A DNA stretch of 64,000 nucleotides, from NCBI GenBank assembly GCA_963971575.1, contig OZ020623.1:12154980-12218979 (forward strand). Direction: 5' to 3'. The notes under the pieces were generated by a model, which worked only from the letters and a program-made list of their open reading frames with translations, did not search any database and was not told the DNA's origin. Below, one piece after another: positions 33,165 through 43,475 of the stretch (position 1 is the stretch's first letter; the number at the start of each line of letters is the position of its first letter). A program made the position numbers and the translations under genes. The stretch is from Liopterus haemorrhoidalis. Its lineage: Eukaryota; Arthropoda; Insecta; Coleoptera; Dytiscidae.

Positions 33165-34326
33165 AGTTCATCGAAAATCAATTCATCGAAAATCAATTCA
33201 TCGAATGATCAATTCATCGAATGATCAATTCATCGAAAAAAAATATTTTGTAAATATTTGATAGGAATGCCGAGGGGATCGGAAAGTCAAAAGAGCAGTG
33301 GTCAATAAAAGTAGACAGACTAAGAAATAATTGCGTAAAATTTTTTATATGGTTTAAAAAAAGGTAAATAAAGTGACATAGTGTTTGAATATAAATAAAG
33401 AAATATAATAAGAAAACTTATATAATAAAAGAAATAAATGTTTTGTTTTTAAGGTTTAATAAGACAGGTTATGGGCAATTGCACGCAAATAATTTTTATA
33501 AATTTATACACAATGATACGCATTTTAATTGGGCTAATATGGGGGAAAATAAAGTACTATGCGCCTAAAAACAAGGTAATTAGGTTAGGTTTAGTTAGTA
33601 AAAGTCTAAAACCGAGCGGAGCGAGTTACCCATCTTCTAGTTTAAGGACAAAGCACTATTTTAGGTTAGGTTAGGTTAGTAAGGGTTTTGTTAAAAGAAG
33701 CCGAGCGAAGCGAGGTACCCATCTTCTAATTTAATGTCAAAACACTATCTTAGGTTAGGTTAGTAAGGGTTTGGTTAGAAGAAGCCGAGCGAAGCGAGCT
33801 ACTCATCATATAGTTTAATGACAAAACAAACTCACACTAACATTACAGTGCCACCTGTTTAGAATCACCGTACATTGAACAAATCATGTGTGGTATAGTA
33901 AATATGAATAGTAAAACTATGTACATAACACAAAGCCCTTAAGACTTAACAGATGGGGAAATACCATTTTTATAATCGTTTAAGAATGGGTGTATTAAGT
34001 ACATTTATGATCCCGTTGACCGGGTTTTTCTGATCTAAGGAGCCCTGTTCGATTTCAATATAATCCAACAGGTATCTTTTATCTGGCGTATTTTCTGAAT
34101 GGAAAATTTAAAAATTATTACTAGACCAAGTATGATAGTTATTTAATGAGTGTAGTCTGTCAACTTTTATTGACCACTGCTTTTTTGGCTTCCCGATCCC
34201 CTCGGCATTCCTCTCAAATATTTACAAAATATTTTTTTTTCGATGAACTGATCATTCGATGAATTGATCATTCGATGAATTGATTTTCGATGAATTGATT
34301 TTCGATGAATTGATTTTCGATGAACT
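33165..34326. mobile_element. Element with inverted ends built of short tandem repeats
   Basis: Each end is an array of 15-16-bp units (TTCATCGAAAATCAA and TTCATCGAATGATCAA types): four or five at the left, five or six inverted at the right. Both are followed by the same ~110-bp unique inverted stretch (AATATTTTGTAAATATTTGA, GGAATGCCGAGGGGATCGG and AGCAGTGGTCAATAAAAGT). The interior holds an ~88-bp tandem block. No transposase was found, and the superfamily is unclear. Confidence 0.8.
33578..33830 (+). repeat. ~85-bp tandem block with AGGTTAGGTT and GAGCGAAGCGAG motifs
   Basis: Three units start TAGGTTAGGTT at about 33581, 33662 and 33751. Each contains CCGAGCG(G/A)AGCGAG, then ACCCATCTTCTA and TTTAATG. 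The second starts with 19 bp of TTAGG repeat (33661-33679). A related single stretch lies at 62590-62715. Confidence 0.8.
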
Positions 34327-34359
34327 TACTGTGAATCGTTTTCATGTGCTTTATGAGTC

Positions 34360-34877
34360 ATGTGGAAGCTTTCAGAATTAAATATAAACGCAAAATTAGG
34401 TAAAAATATCTGCTTACACCAGGTCAGGCCAGACAAGGTACATTTTTCAAGTAAAAAATTGCAAATGTACTGCTCGAGATTAGTTTCTCACATTTTGCTA
34501 TACATTGCCAATAATATAAATATTTGCAATCCGAAAATGAGGATTTTAGTATGGCCATTCAACAAATAAAATATGTTCAGTCGGTGCTTAGCAATATTCG
34601 TATAAATTCAGACAATGAAATGAAAATCATTAATAAAAAAGCAAAAAATATTATTATTAACATTTTTATTTATTATAAATCAAATATTACCCAACCAAGA
34701 ATAACATTCTTGGACTATGTTAACTCAGAATTGTATATGAGATATATTAAACATAAACAAATTTTTAAATCATTTCAGTGCCTAATGCCAACTGAAAAGA
34801 GTCCAAGAGACCAAAAAGTGAAAATTAGTTATTTGATAAACTTCTGCAAAGAAGATATTATCTGTCTCATTTTGTAA
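34360..34877 (+). other. Unrecognised open frames, two overlapping
   Basis: Frames 34360-34569 (69 aa) and 34524-34877 (117 aa, MQSENEDFSMAIQQIKYVQS...) overlap and would join by one frameshift. 117 codons is longer than chance frames around it in DNA this AT-rich. The second contains TQPRITFLDYVNSELYMRYI. I recognise no domain, and the composition (K, N, I-rich) is what random AT-rich DNA gives. It could be a transposase remnant or nothing. Confidence 0.25.
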
Positions 34878-35517
34878 TACGGAACTAACACGAAAAGTTC
34901 ATTTTTTATGTTGTATATTGACAATACATTTATAATATTACCATAGTATTGGTTCACACGAATACGCCAAAGTATGTTTACACCACAACAGTCACCAAAG
35001 TAACCAGATCTAGATTCGTATTACAAATTAAGACAGATTATATTTATATTTATTTATTCACTTTTGTAAGAACAAACTAGATCTGGTTATTTTGGTAACT
35101 TTTATAGTGTGTTACTGACTTTAAATGTCAATTAAAAATATTCCTTACGCTGTAAAACCAACTTTCGGTTGATAGGTTATGATAATTATTATTAAGATAT
35201 AATTTTTCATTATGACATATGTCAAATGGATCGACATTTTTTAATACCAACATGACATACAGTTTCAAAGGTGCAAACTATTGAAAACAAAATTTCCTCT
35301 TAGTTTGTTCTTACAAAAGTGAACTGCTTATACCATATTTTTGTTGATATTATATTGACAGACAGTCAAAAAGAATTAAAAACACAATGAAAAACTAAAA
35401 ATTTTCTATCTTGTAAATCGTAGATTAACTGTAAATAAAAAAAAAGCCCAAAAAAGCTCGGAAAATAGGAAAATACAACGCGTGTTCATTTTCACCATGT
35501 AAACAAATACACAAGAG

Positions 35518-35738
35518 CAGTGGCGCACTCAATTTTTGTTGGGAGGGCGGGGGCGGAGGACAAAATTATTTAAAAGTGATGATCTAAAAAGGTCCTCGCT
35601 TCTAAAATACAAGTGACGACCCTAAAAAAAAAAAAATCCTAGTCTCTATTTTAAAAAATTTCTAGTGTGTTTGTGTGTTTTTATTTTTATTTTCTTCCTT
35701 CTTAGGGACCCCGGGCTCCCCCCCTGGGTGCGCCTTTG
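35518..35738 (+). mobile_element. hAT MITE with CAGTGGCGCAC ends
   Basis: The ends CAGTGGCGCACTCAATTTTT and (reverse complement) CAAAGGCGCACCCAGGGGGG lie between perfect 8-bp duplications CACAAGAG (35510-35517 and 35739-35746). It contains the GAGGACC module on the minus strand. The relative at 56570-56790 is inverted and lacks one end. Confidence 0.9.
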
Positions 35739-35935
35739 CACAAGAGGCAATTTAATATCACTCTCGAGTGTTCCAGCTTTTGCCGCATATGGCGCTGGGA
35801 TCTTAAAATGTTTCCCCCATTGAAATAAATACGCAAAAAACACAAAAAAAACGCAATTCAATGCAATTTCCTAATATATTCCCTTCGTATATAAATCGTT
35901 CAGCTACAAAAAATTAGTTCTATTAAAACATGTAG

Positions 35936-36186
35936 GCCCAGTCTTTCCACATTCAGGTAAACCTCTAGGTAACTATCTGACAGATAAGGTTATACGATAC
36001 TTTCTTTGCTGATAAATGTCCCGTATTTCAACACAAATTTATCTGTCGGATAGTTATCTAACGGATAATGAGACTGACGAATTGAATTCACTGATTGGTA
36101 TTGACATTTATTCAGCAAATGAAGTTCCAGATAACTTTATCAGATAGTTACCTAGAGGTTTACCTGAAGGTGGAAAGACCGACCTT
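35936..36186. mobile_element. MITE with CAGTCTTTCCAC-type arms
   Basis: The inverted arms GTCTTTCCACATTCAGGTAA and TTACCTGAAGGTGGAAAGAC extend about 50 bp and include TAGGTAACTATCTGACAGAT. A second, inner dyad (TTATCTGTCGGATAGTTATC) lies in the middle. Flanking TA-like bases suggest a Tc1/mariner-type target, but this is not certain. Confidence 0.75.
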
Positions 36187-36189
36187 AAT

Positions 36190-37095
36190 GTAATATATTT
36201 ATGGGGGGGTCAACCATATTCCCCCACTGGGTGCGTGCCTTATTTCCTTAAATATTTTAAACTAACAGTAAAAAATAGCATGTATATTAAAAAAAAAAAT
36301 TCTTAAGTAAAACAAATTTAAATCATTTGTTGCAAACAATAAAAAAATGCCGGTATACTATAATTAAAAATAATTTCACACATACTTAAAATAAACATTT
36401 AACATATAATTACTGTAAGTTTATTCAATTTAAAATTAAAAATACCTTGAAATATATATCCAAGAATTTTTTTAACACTTAAATGTCACACATCACAAAA
36501 AAAACACGAAATATAGTTATATTAAAACACACTTTGCGCGAAACGATTTAAAGACAACTGAGTATTTTTCTCGTGGTCTCGTGTAGTCATCCTGCTCACC
36601 AGTTACGTCAAGACTACGTCATGATATTTTCACCAATCAGAGAAGAGTATTATTGTTAAGACAGGATGTTTAAGGAATTTGTTACAAAGTTAAATGTTTA
36701 TAATTGAAATTTTGTTCTTATTTTGTGATACTATCATGAAAAAAGATCGGATATTATGAGGGTCACGCTAGAATTATTGAGAATAGGAATGACAACGGGT
36801 ACCCGGGTATCCGCTGTCCGACCCGTTAAGGTTGTACCCGGTTCCGAATTTGAATACCCGCTATCCGTTATCTACCCATTACCTGTTAACTAACGGGTAT
36901 TTACCGGGTAGCAGGTAATCAACGGGTAATTGAGTGAGGTATTTTGATTATTTATTTATCTGTGACTATTTTGTTCTCGGTTGCAGTAGGAGGAATTAAG
37001 TATGCGTATTCCATAATGCACCTGTGCTTATTTTTAGGGTTTTGTAAGTGTACCAAAAATTGCTTTTTACTAAAGAATTGTCCGTGTATTGAAAA
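36190..37095. other. No gene; ACCCGGGTATCC-rich patch
   Basis: At 36800-36935 variants of CGGGTA and TACCCG recur about ten times in both orientations (for example GGGTACCCGGGTATCC), probably the remains of a simple or terminal repeat. The rest is AT-rich. Confidence 0.5.
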
Positions 37096-37097
37096 TA

Positions 37098-38407
37098 CAA
37101 GGTGTCTCAAAAGAAATTTTATATTTATTTAGCTTACTGCGTGAACGCAACGTATCCGAGGGGCGCGGGGGTTATGTCAATCGGTAGCCTGGCTCTTGGG
37201 AATTCAGTCGCTATACAGCGTTTCTCGGGAGCAGACCGCGCGTTATATGTGCGAGAGTTTTACAAAAACGGTGATTCGGCGACTGTAGCGCGTAGAAAAT
37301 TCTGCAGTATTCGAGGTGTTCGCCACTTAAATGATGCGCCAAGCATTCCTCTCATTCGACATTGGGTTAAAAAGTTTGAAGAGACTGGTACAACGCTGGA
37401 TAAATAAAAATCCAGGCGACCTAGGTCATCAAGAACGGTAGAAAACGTGGAGAATGTTAATCAGTCTGTTCGTGACGACCCGAACCTTTCAATTCGGAAG
37501 CGCGCAAGTGCTTTAAATGTGCATAGATCATCATTACATCGCATTATGCACCAAGACCTAAAGCTGCACCTCTACAAAATTCAATTGGTGCAAGAATTAA
37601 AGCCCCAAGATGCCAGTCAGAGGCTTAATTTCGTAAATCAGGTGATTGAGCGATTTTCAACGTTTACCAACATTTGGTTTTCGGATGAAGCTCATTTTCA
37701 TCTTAATGGCCACGTAAATAAGCAGAACTGCCGCTACTGGAGTGCAACGAATCCGAAACGCAAACATCAGAAACCCCTACATTCGCCTAAAGTGACCGTA
37801 TGGGCTGCGATGTCGGCGCGAGGAATTATCGGACCTTACTTTTTTGAAGACGAAAGGGGGCGTGCAGTTACAGTGAATTCAGAGCGTTATGTGGAGATGT
37901 TAGACAACTTCTTGGTACCTGAACTGCAAAACTTTCCTGGCTATAACCAAAGAACATGGTTCCAACAGGACGGAGCAACTTCACACACGTCCAATATGTC
38001 TCTGCCACGTGTTCGTGAAATTTTCTCAGGCAAATTGATCTCCCGGAGAGGTGACATAAATTGGCCTCCACGCAGTCCAGATTTAACCCCTGTGGACTTT
38101 TTCCTATGAGGTTATCTTAAATCTAAAGTTTACGCCAATAAACCGACTTCACTGGCGCATTTGAAAGAAAATATCCGTCACGAAATGGCAGCCATCCCTG
38201 AGTCCACCTGCCGAGACGTCATAAGTAATTTTACTGTACGATTAAATGAGTACCGAGAACGCGAGGGTCTACATTTAGACGATATTATTTTTAAGAAATA
38301 AATCCCCAAAAAGTGTATTTTAATAATTAATAAACATTTTTTCTATATACGTCTTACTTTTTTTTTAATCGATCCACTAAATATAAAATTTCTTTTGAGA
38401 CACCTTG
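37098..38407 (+). mobile_element. DD41D mariner, complete length, defective
   Basis: It is 1310 bp with both 30-bp inverted repeats and TA on each side (37096-37097 and 38408-38409), the same length as the intact copy. Because both ends are intact, it could in principle be moved by transposase from another copy. Confidence 0.95.
37213..38301 (+). pseudogene. DD41D transposase with lost start and two stops
   Basis: The 1089-nt frame aligns without indels to the intact gene. The MERF start has become ATA, and TCA has become TAA after ETGTTLDK (37405-37407). TGG has become TGA after PVDFFL (38107-38109), inside the catalytic D motif. Its residues agree with the 19.9 kb copy where the 11.6 kb copy differs (GHVNKQN, SATNP, SARGIIGP, ERGRAV), so those states are probably ancestral. 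Confidence 0.93.
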
Positions 38408-38409
38408 TA

Positions 38410-38651
38410 TTTATGTTACATAACATTTAAAAAAATTTAATAACATTTTTTTTTTTCAAAAAAGGAATTGTGCCCAACTGGGAACATTATGAACAAAATC
38501 AAGTAATTATATGTGTTAAAAAAATATATCTTGATGAAAATACAATTACAGTCACAGTATGATAGCCATGAATGGATACTGTATAAGAAACGTGTATACA
38601 AATTTTAACTTTTATGTTCCCAAATGGGAACAAAATGCAATGGAGGGTTAA
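38410..38651. repeat. Possible TTAA MITE remnant
   Basis: CCCAACTGGGAACAT (38472) and its inverted partner ATGTTCCCAAATGGGAAC (38612-38632) form a dyad. The right side ends ATGGAGGG followed by TTAA (38648-38651), like a piggyBac-type terminus. A matching left end was not found, so this stays tentative. Confidence 0.4.
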
Positions 38652-38654
38652 GTC

Positions 38655-39280
38655 TAGGTAATCTGATGTTGCCACCAGAGCGAACATTGTATTCATGCCT
38701 CGAGAAAATTTTTGAAGTGGTATTTAAGATTTGTACGCGTTTTCTTGTGCTCCATACAACGAGGTGATGTTTTATTACAAAGTCATACAAAAATGGGGCT
38801 CTTTTTTAAGAGAAAACATTAGTTGTCATAGTTTGTAAGGTTTATTTTAACCTAAATCCAGATTTAACTAATGCATTAGGAACAAGACCTACATTAAATC
38901 AGTATTAAACTTCCTTTGTTTTAAAATATTTTTAACACCATTGTACAAAAAGTGATTGTAAGAAAGCTTCTCTTTTATTATGATAAAACAGACAATTGCC
39001 ATTTTATTTCCGTTTCTTAATTAGTATATTAATTGCATGTAAAGTCACTTGTAAAAGTATATCATAAGAATTAGTTGAGAAAAGATATTGTTTAATAAAC
39101 AATAAACTTTCTCAGTTCGAATTTTCAAAAGAATATATATGTAGTTTCATTCACATAACTTTCTTTTATTATTCTTAAAACTTTTCGCACGTTTTGTGAG
39201 AAGTTTATAATAAAATATGCTTAGAATGTTAATAAATTTAGAACGATTTTCAACAGAATTTAGTCCGCTAGTTTTAGTCG
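38655..39280. other. No gene recognised
   Basis: AT-rich; no supported feature. Confidence 0.35.
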
Positions 39281-39286
39281 ATCTTT

Positions 39287-39546
39287 TACTATTGGCATCT
39301 GACACTACCGATAGAGGCGCTACTGCATTCACATCATGGCTGACTTTGGTAGGATATTTTTGACAGGTTCAATGGTATCTTCATGTGATATTTATTGAAA
39401 CACACGGGAACACACTCTAAAATGGTCTTTAACTGTCTTTCCACTTCTAAGAACACATTCTCATGCTTGTCACAAACTCGACTATCCTACAACAGTCAGT
39501 TTCTCAAAATCTCACTAGAGGCGCTTCAGTTATTGTCAGTTGACAA
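39287..39546. mobile_element. THAP-associated MITE family, deleted copy
   Basis: The left part (GCATCTGACACTACCGATAG, GATATTTTTGACAGGTTCAA, TGGTATCTTCATGTGATATT) and right part (CAGTTTCTCAAAATCTCACT, AGAGGCGCTTCAGTTATTGT, CAGTTGACAAT) match both sides of 57970-58410. The THAP-coding middle is missing. The ends ATTGGCATCTGACA and (reverse complement) ATTGTCAACTGACA are inverted. Confidence 0.75.
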
Positions 39547-39878
39547 TAGCGCGTTCAAAGGTGAGTTTGCAGTATAGCTCTTATGGCAAATGGGATCGGT
39601 GTTGCCAAATGTTGTAAAAGTGTCAAATGTGTCAATTATAATAATATGAAAAACTCGTATGATTTACAAAAATCAACTCTTATAAAACTCAAAATAGCAC
39701 TAAACAAAAATAAATGGCCATTTGTAGAATACTGCATCTTCACAGATCAGCGGGTTTTAGAGCTGGCAACGTCGACAAGCAAGAAAAGGATAGAGTCATT
39801 GTGTAAACCTATTAGAGAATATAAAAAAGAACTACTCCATATGCCCTGTACTGCAAACTCACCTTTGAACGCACTATA
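39547..39878. mobile_element. TA-target MITE family B, copy 1
   Basis: The ~330-bp element has inverted ends GCGTTCAAAGGTGAGTTTGC and GCAAACTCACCTTTGAACGC, with TA outside. It is inserted immediately at the right end of the THAP-associated MITE. The second copy is at 48484-48817. The 98-residue frame here is present only as part of the element and shows no domain. Confidence 0.88.
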
Positions 39879-40084
39879 GTTGCAATAAGCTATAAACCTG
39901 GCGAAATAACTCTTTAAATTTTATTTCAAATAATTCTTATCTTATATAATATTCCGCTATGTCTGTTGTTCAATATTCGGAACTCTTCGTATATACTCGA
40001 ACAGTCTCGGATAATATCATAGGAAAAGCGTACGGTGAGAGGGGTAGACTGTAGTCTTTGCTTTATCTAGGTATAGGTATCTGA

Positions 40085-40085
40085 C

Positions 40086-40133
<48 letters not shown>
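40085..40133 (+). repeat. (AAT)n microsatellite
   Basis: About 15 AAT units lie to the left of the half-copy of the ATT-flanked repeat. A second long tract (about 18 units) lies at 40269-40326 and a third at 40716-40740. Confidence 0.92.
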
Positions 40134-40269
40134 TTCCGCGGCTGCATATCGCCAGGGTTTCGAATGCAGTCGTGTGTATTTAGCTCCACTAGTCTCTAGT
40201 ATGACGCGGCTCAAAAGGTTGCTGAAGTTTGAGATTAGTGGACGCTTGTCAAGACCTGACAAACCCCAA

Positions 40270-40327
<58 letters not shown>

Positions 40328-40712
40328 TCTCTCTCAAGGAGGAGGAAAGAGGTCCAAGTATATGGACCTCTTGTCCGAGCTTAGAAAGCTGTATCCCGGG
40401 TATAAAGTTAAGCTTGTAGTCCTGATAGTTGGTGTTTTGGGTGGCATGAAAGCCTCCTATTGAAGGGAAATCGAGTCCATTCCCGCCTGTAGATCTTCTG
40501 CCAACTCTTTGATCTGCAGGATGTAGAAAGCAGTGCTGCTCGGGTCGCTCCGTATTGTGCGGGCACTGGATCTGGCGTAATTTCCGCGGCTGCATATCGC
40601 CAGGGTTTGGGATGCAGTCGTGTGTATTTAGCTCCACTAGTCTCTAGTATGACGCGGCTCAAAAGGTTGCTGAAGATTGAGATTAGTGGATGCTTGTCAA
40701 GACCTGACAAAC
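40134..40712 (-). repeat. ATT-flanked repeat, half copy plus full copy
   Basis: 40134-40268 repeats the half of the element that ends GGGGTTTGTCAGGTCTTGAC on the minus strand. After an AAT tract and a short unique stretch (40327-40404), 40405-40712 is a full ~308-bp copy. AAT tracts border each block. Long poly-leucine or poly-asparagine frames here are artefacts of the microsatellite. Confidence 0.75.
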
Positions 40713-40740
40713 CCCATAATAATAATAATAATAATAATAA

Positions 40741-41414
40741 ATCTCTTTATTGGCAAGGTTCAGTTTACACTGGTTTACCACCTAGCCTTAAAGTTATTTT
40801 ACAATTGAGTACATACAATGTTTTATATTAACAATTAATAGCATTGTTTACCAAGTGCAATATACAGTCTAATTGAACACGGATCGATCCATTAAGCTCA
40901 CATTGGGACTATTTGCTGGCGGAGTCGCTTTTTGAATTGGGCAATTTTAAGAGTATTAAGATTTTTCGGAATGGAGTTGTATATCGTGGCAGCGTTGTAC
41001 GAAAATGATTTTTTGAATAAGGTTGTTCGGTGTTTGGGAATATGTATCATGTGAGAGTTCCTAGTATTTTTACTGTTAATTTGAGATCTTTTAATGATCG
41101 ACTAAATAGCTAGGTTCGTTTGTGCTTAAGATTTTGTGAATGAAACATGCGTAATGCAAGTGTCTTCTTTCAGACACGTTTAACCATCCTAACTTCCTCA
41201 GGTGTTGGGAAGTAGGTTCCCTTTTCTTTAGTCCTAATATGAAACGTACACAGTAGTTTTGCACTTTTTGAATTCGCCTCGAATCGAAATACGACAGGGA
41301 AGGTCCGTAAATCGTGTCACAGTAATTAAAGATCGATAGGACGAGACTAATGTGTTTATGTCTAATATGTTTATCAAGTGTCTGTATGTAATGTTGGTAC
41401 CATTGTGACGTCAA
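40741..41414 (-). pseudogene. Jockey/CR1-like LINE ORF2 tail with 3' UTR and ATT tail
   Basis: The minus-strand frame reads LVLSIFNYCDTIYGPSLSYF, DSRRIQKVQNYCVRFILGLK and KLGWLNVSERRHLHYACFIH. After a break it continues RNSHMIHIPKHRTTLFKKSF, SYNAATIYNSIPKNLNTLKI, AQFKKRLRQQI and a stop. This is the C-terminal RT region of jockey-like LINEs (FNY.D..YG..L....... K.QN...R and P..RT...K.S F.......WN.LP). The 3' UTR ends CCAATAAAGAG, a polyadenylation-like signal, and passes directly into an ATT tract, the expected tail. Confidence 0.85.
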
Positions 41415-41436
41415 TTTTTCCTAAGGTTCTCGTGAT

Positions 41437-41890
41437 TGGCAGACAATCCTTATGCTTTGACCGATATGAACAATATTTTGCAGATTTATTCTCTAAGAAT
41501 CTGAGGACAAAATAACATACAGAAATGTCTAGGGTTTCATAAACATAAATAAGAAACGCTAGACACTCTTATATTCTTTGATCAATATGAAAAATAGTTT
41601 GCAGATTTATTCTCTAAGAATCTGCGGATAAAACAACGTATAGAAATGTCTAGAGCTTCGTAGGCATAAACAAAAAACTCTAGACACTTCTATACCCTTT
41701 GATCGATGTGAAAAATATTTTGCAGATTTATTATTTAAAAATCTACAGATAAAATAACCTATAGAAATGTCAAGGATTTCGTAGGCATAAACAAGAAACC
41801 CTAGGATACTCCTATATCCTTTGACCGATATGAACAGTATTTTGCAAATTTATTCTCTAAATATCTAGCCTAAAAAGGTTTAAATCATCT
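41437..41890 (+). repeat. 121-bp satellite-like tandem repeat, about 3.6 units
   Basis: Units begin TTTGACCGATATGAA at 41456, 41577, 41698 and 41820 (spacings 121, 121, 122). Each unit contains two dyads: GCAGATT...AATCTGC around an 11-bp loop, and TGTCTAG(G)GTTTC...GAAAC(G)CTAGACA around a ~14-bp loop. The dyads are best preserved in the first two units. Confidence 0.88.
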
Positions 41891-42445
41891 CACAATATTA
41901 AACAAGAAGAGAATATATATTATTAATAGCAGGCAGATAGTCACACATGAGTGACGTTATAAGGGTTTTATTGTCATACATACAAAACCCTAAAAATCTT
42001 GATAAAACTTTTAAATCGCCGAATCAGCTCAACAGTTCCAATCCGTTCTTGTGGCCACCTATAAAATTTTAGCCATAATTTTTAATTCACAATATCTGTA
42101 TTTCTGTAGGGTAAAAATAGTAATACAATTCGCAAATATATGTTGGCAGCTGTTAACTCCCTGATTTCAATAAATTTTAACCATTTAAAACCATTACTGA
42201 CCCTACCAACCTCTAATGGAAGCGATATTTTTAAAACTTAACCATCTGGTGGAGGCACTTAGAGTAACCGGGTCTGTTAACATTTACGCCCGCATATGAA
42301 CACATTAAAACAATTTAAAATATTGAAATTCTAAAAATAAGTTTTGATTTGAAGATCTGTTTAACAGTGGCGCCTTAGATCAGTGCTTCGTAACCGGTGT
42401 TTCGCGGCCATATATCTTTTATGTTTTTACAAAAGACCACTAGAT

Positions 42446-43337
42446 CACTGTTTCTCAACCTTTTCTGGCATGGGACCCCCGAAATTATATAAATATTGTC
42501 TGCGGCCCCCCTATATATATATATATGGTGTATCAAGATAGAGGGAACATGATTTTTCTCGAAAAGGCAACGTGTGAGCAAGTTGGGAAAATTTTTGAAC
42601 TAAAATTTATACAAAACATTAAATGATAGTATTGAAATTTTCCAAGTATTGAAAGTACAGGATATTAAGGACAGTTTCGAATTGTTATATGGGAACGTAT
42701 GTCATATTGAGTATCTTTGGAGCTTTTCAAAAGAAACAACTTTTACTTAAACATTTTTTCAGTATTTTTTGCAGTTGACAAAAAACTATAATACATATGA
42801 CGATTATATTGGACTTGAAAGTAAAGTATTTTTATTTACAAGTGTTCAAAGTGTCTTATATTTTGATCTAAACACATTCGCATCCTTACTCTTGAGTTAT
42901 CTGTAGCTCGGAGAGTAATAAAAAAAATATAATAAAAAATATTGCACTTTTAAGTCGTACCTACTTCAAAGTACAACTTGATTTTTGATTGCTTTTGATC
43001 AGTTTGTTTAGCAAAAGCCCATTTTACTCATTATTTAGCTAGTCACAACTTTATAAAATGAATATTCCATTTAGTTCCGCTTAAACGTTTGAAATAGCCT
43101 GTAGCTTAAATTAGTTGTCAAAATAATTAATTAGAATAATAAATAGAATATTTATTTTATTTATGTTATGAAAGGTATATTTTTCTGAATATAAATATAA
43201 GACTCGTATTTATAAATATGAATAAAATTTATATCTTGCAAGATTGAGCGCATTGCTATTATATTTTCATGTTCGATCTTATATGACTTCGCGGCCCCCC
43301 GACGAAGTCTTCACGGCCCCCCAGTTGTGAAACGCTG
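42446..43337. mobile_element. hAT non-autonomous element, 892 bp
   Basis: The perfect 8-bp duplication CACTAGAT lies at 42438-42445 and 43338-43345. The inverted ends are CACTGTTTCTCAACCTTTTC and (reverse complement) CAGCGTTTCACAACTGGGGG. Subterminal GCGGCCCCCC motifs occur at both sides. A worn MITE-A right end lies inside near 43045-43105. Confidence 0.92.
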
Positions 43338-43475
43338 CACTAGATGGCAATATTGAAATGTGTCATTACTATATTCGTAAAATTTGACATTTATTATTGT
43401 GAAATCAGTTTCATCTTATAAATTGACCGAATAGTTTGTTAACAGTGAGGGTTTAAAAAACAAGTTGGTGAAAAA

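Noticed and set aside
33661..33679. Interstitial telomere (TTAGG)n
   Set aside because: Only 19 bp, part of an 85-bp tandem unit that includes unrelated sequence; too short to claim telomeric origin.
40017..40637. 206-codon minus-strand frame with runs of Leu and Ile, and the antisense poly-Asn frame
   Set aside because: These are products of AAT/ATT microsatellites joined to the 308-bp repeat, not a protein.
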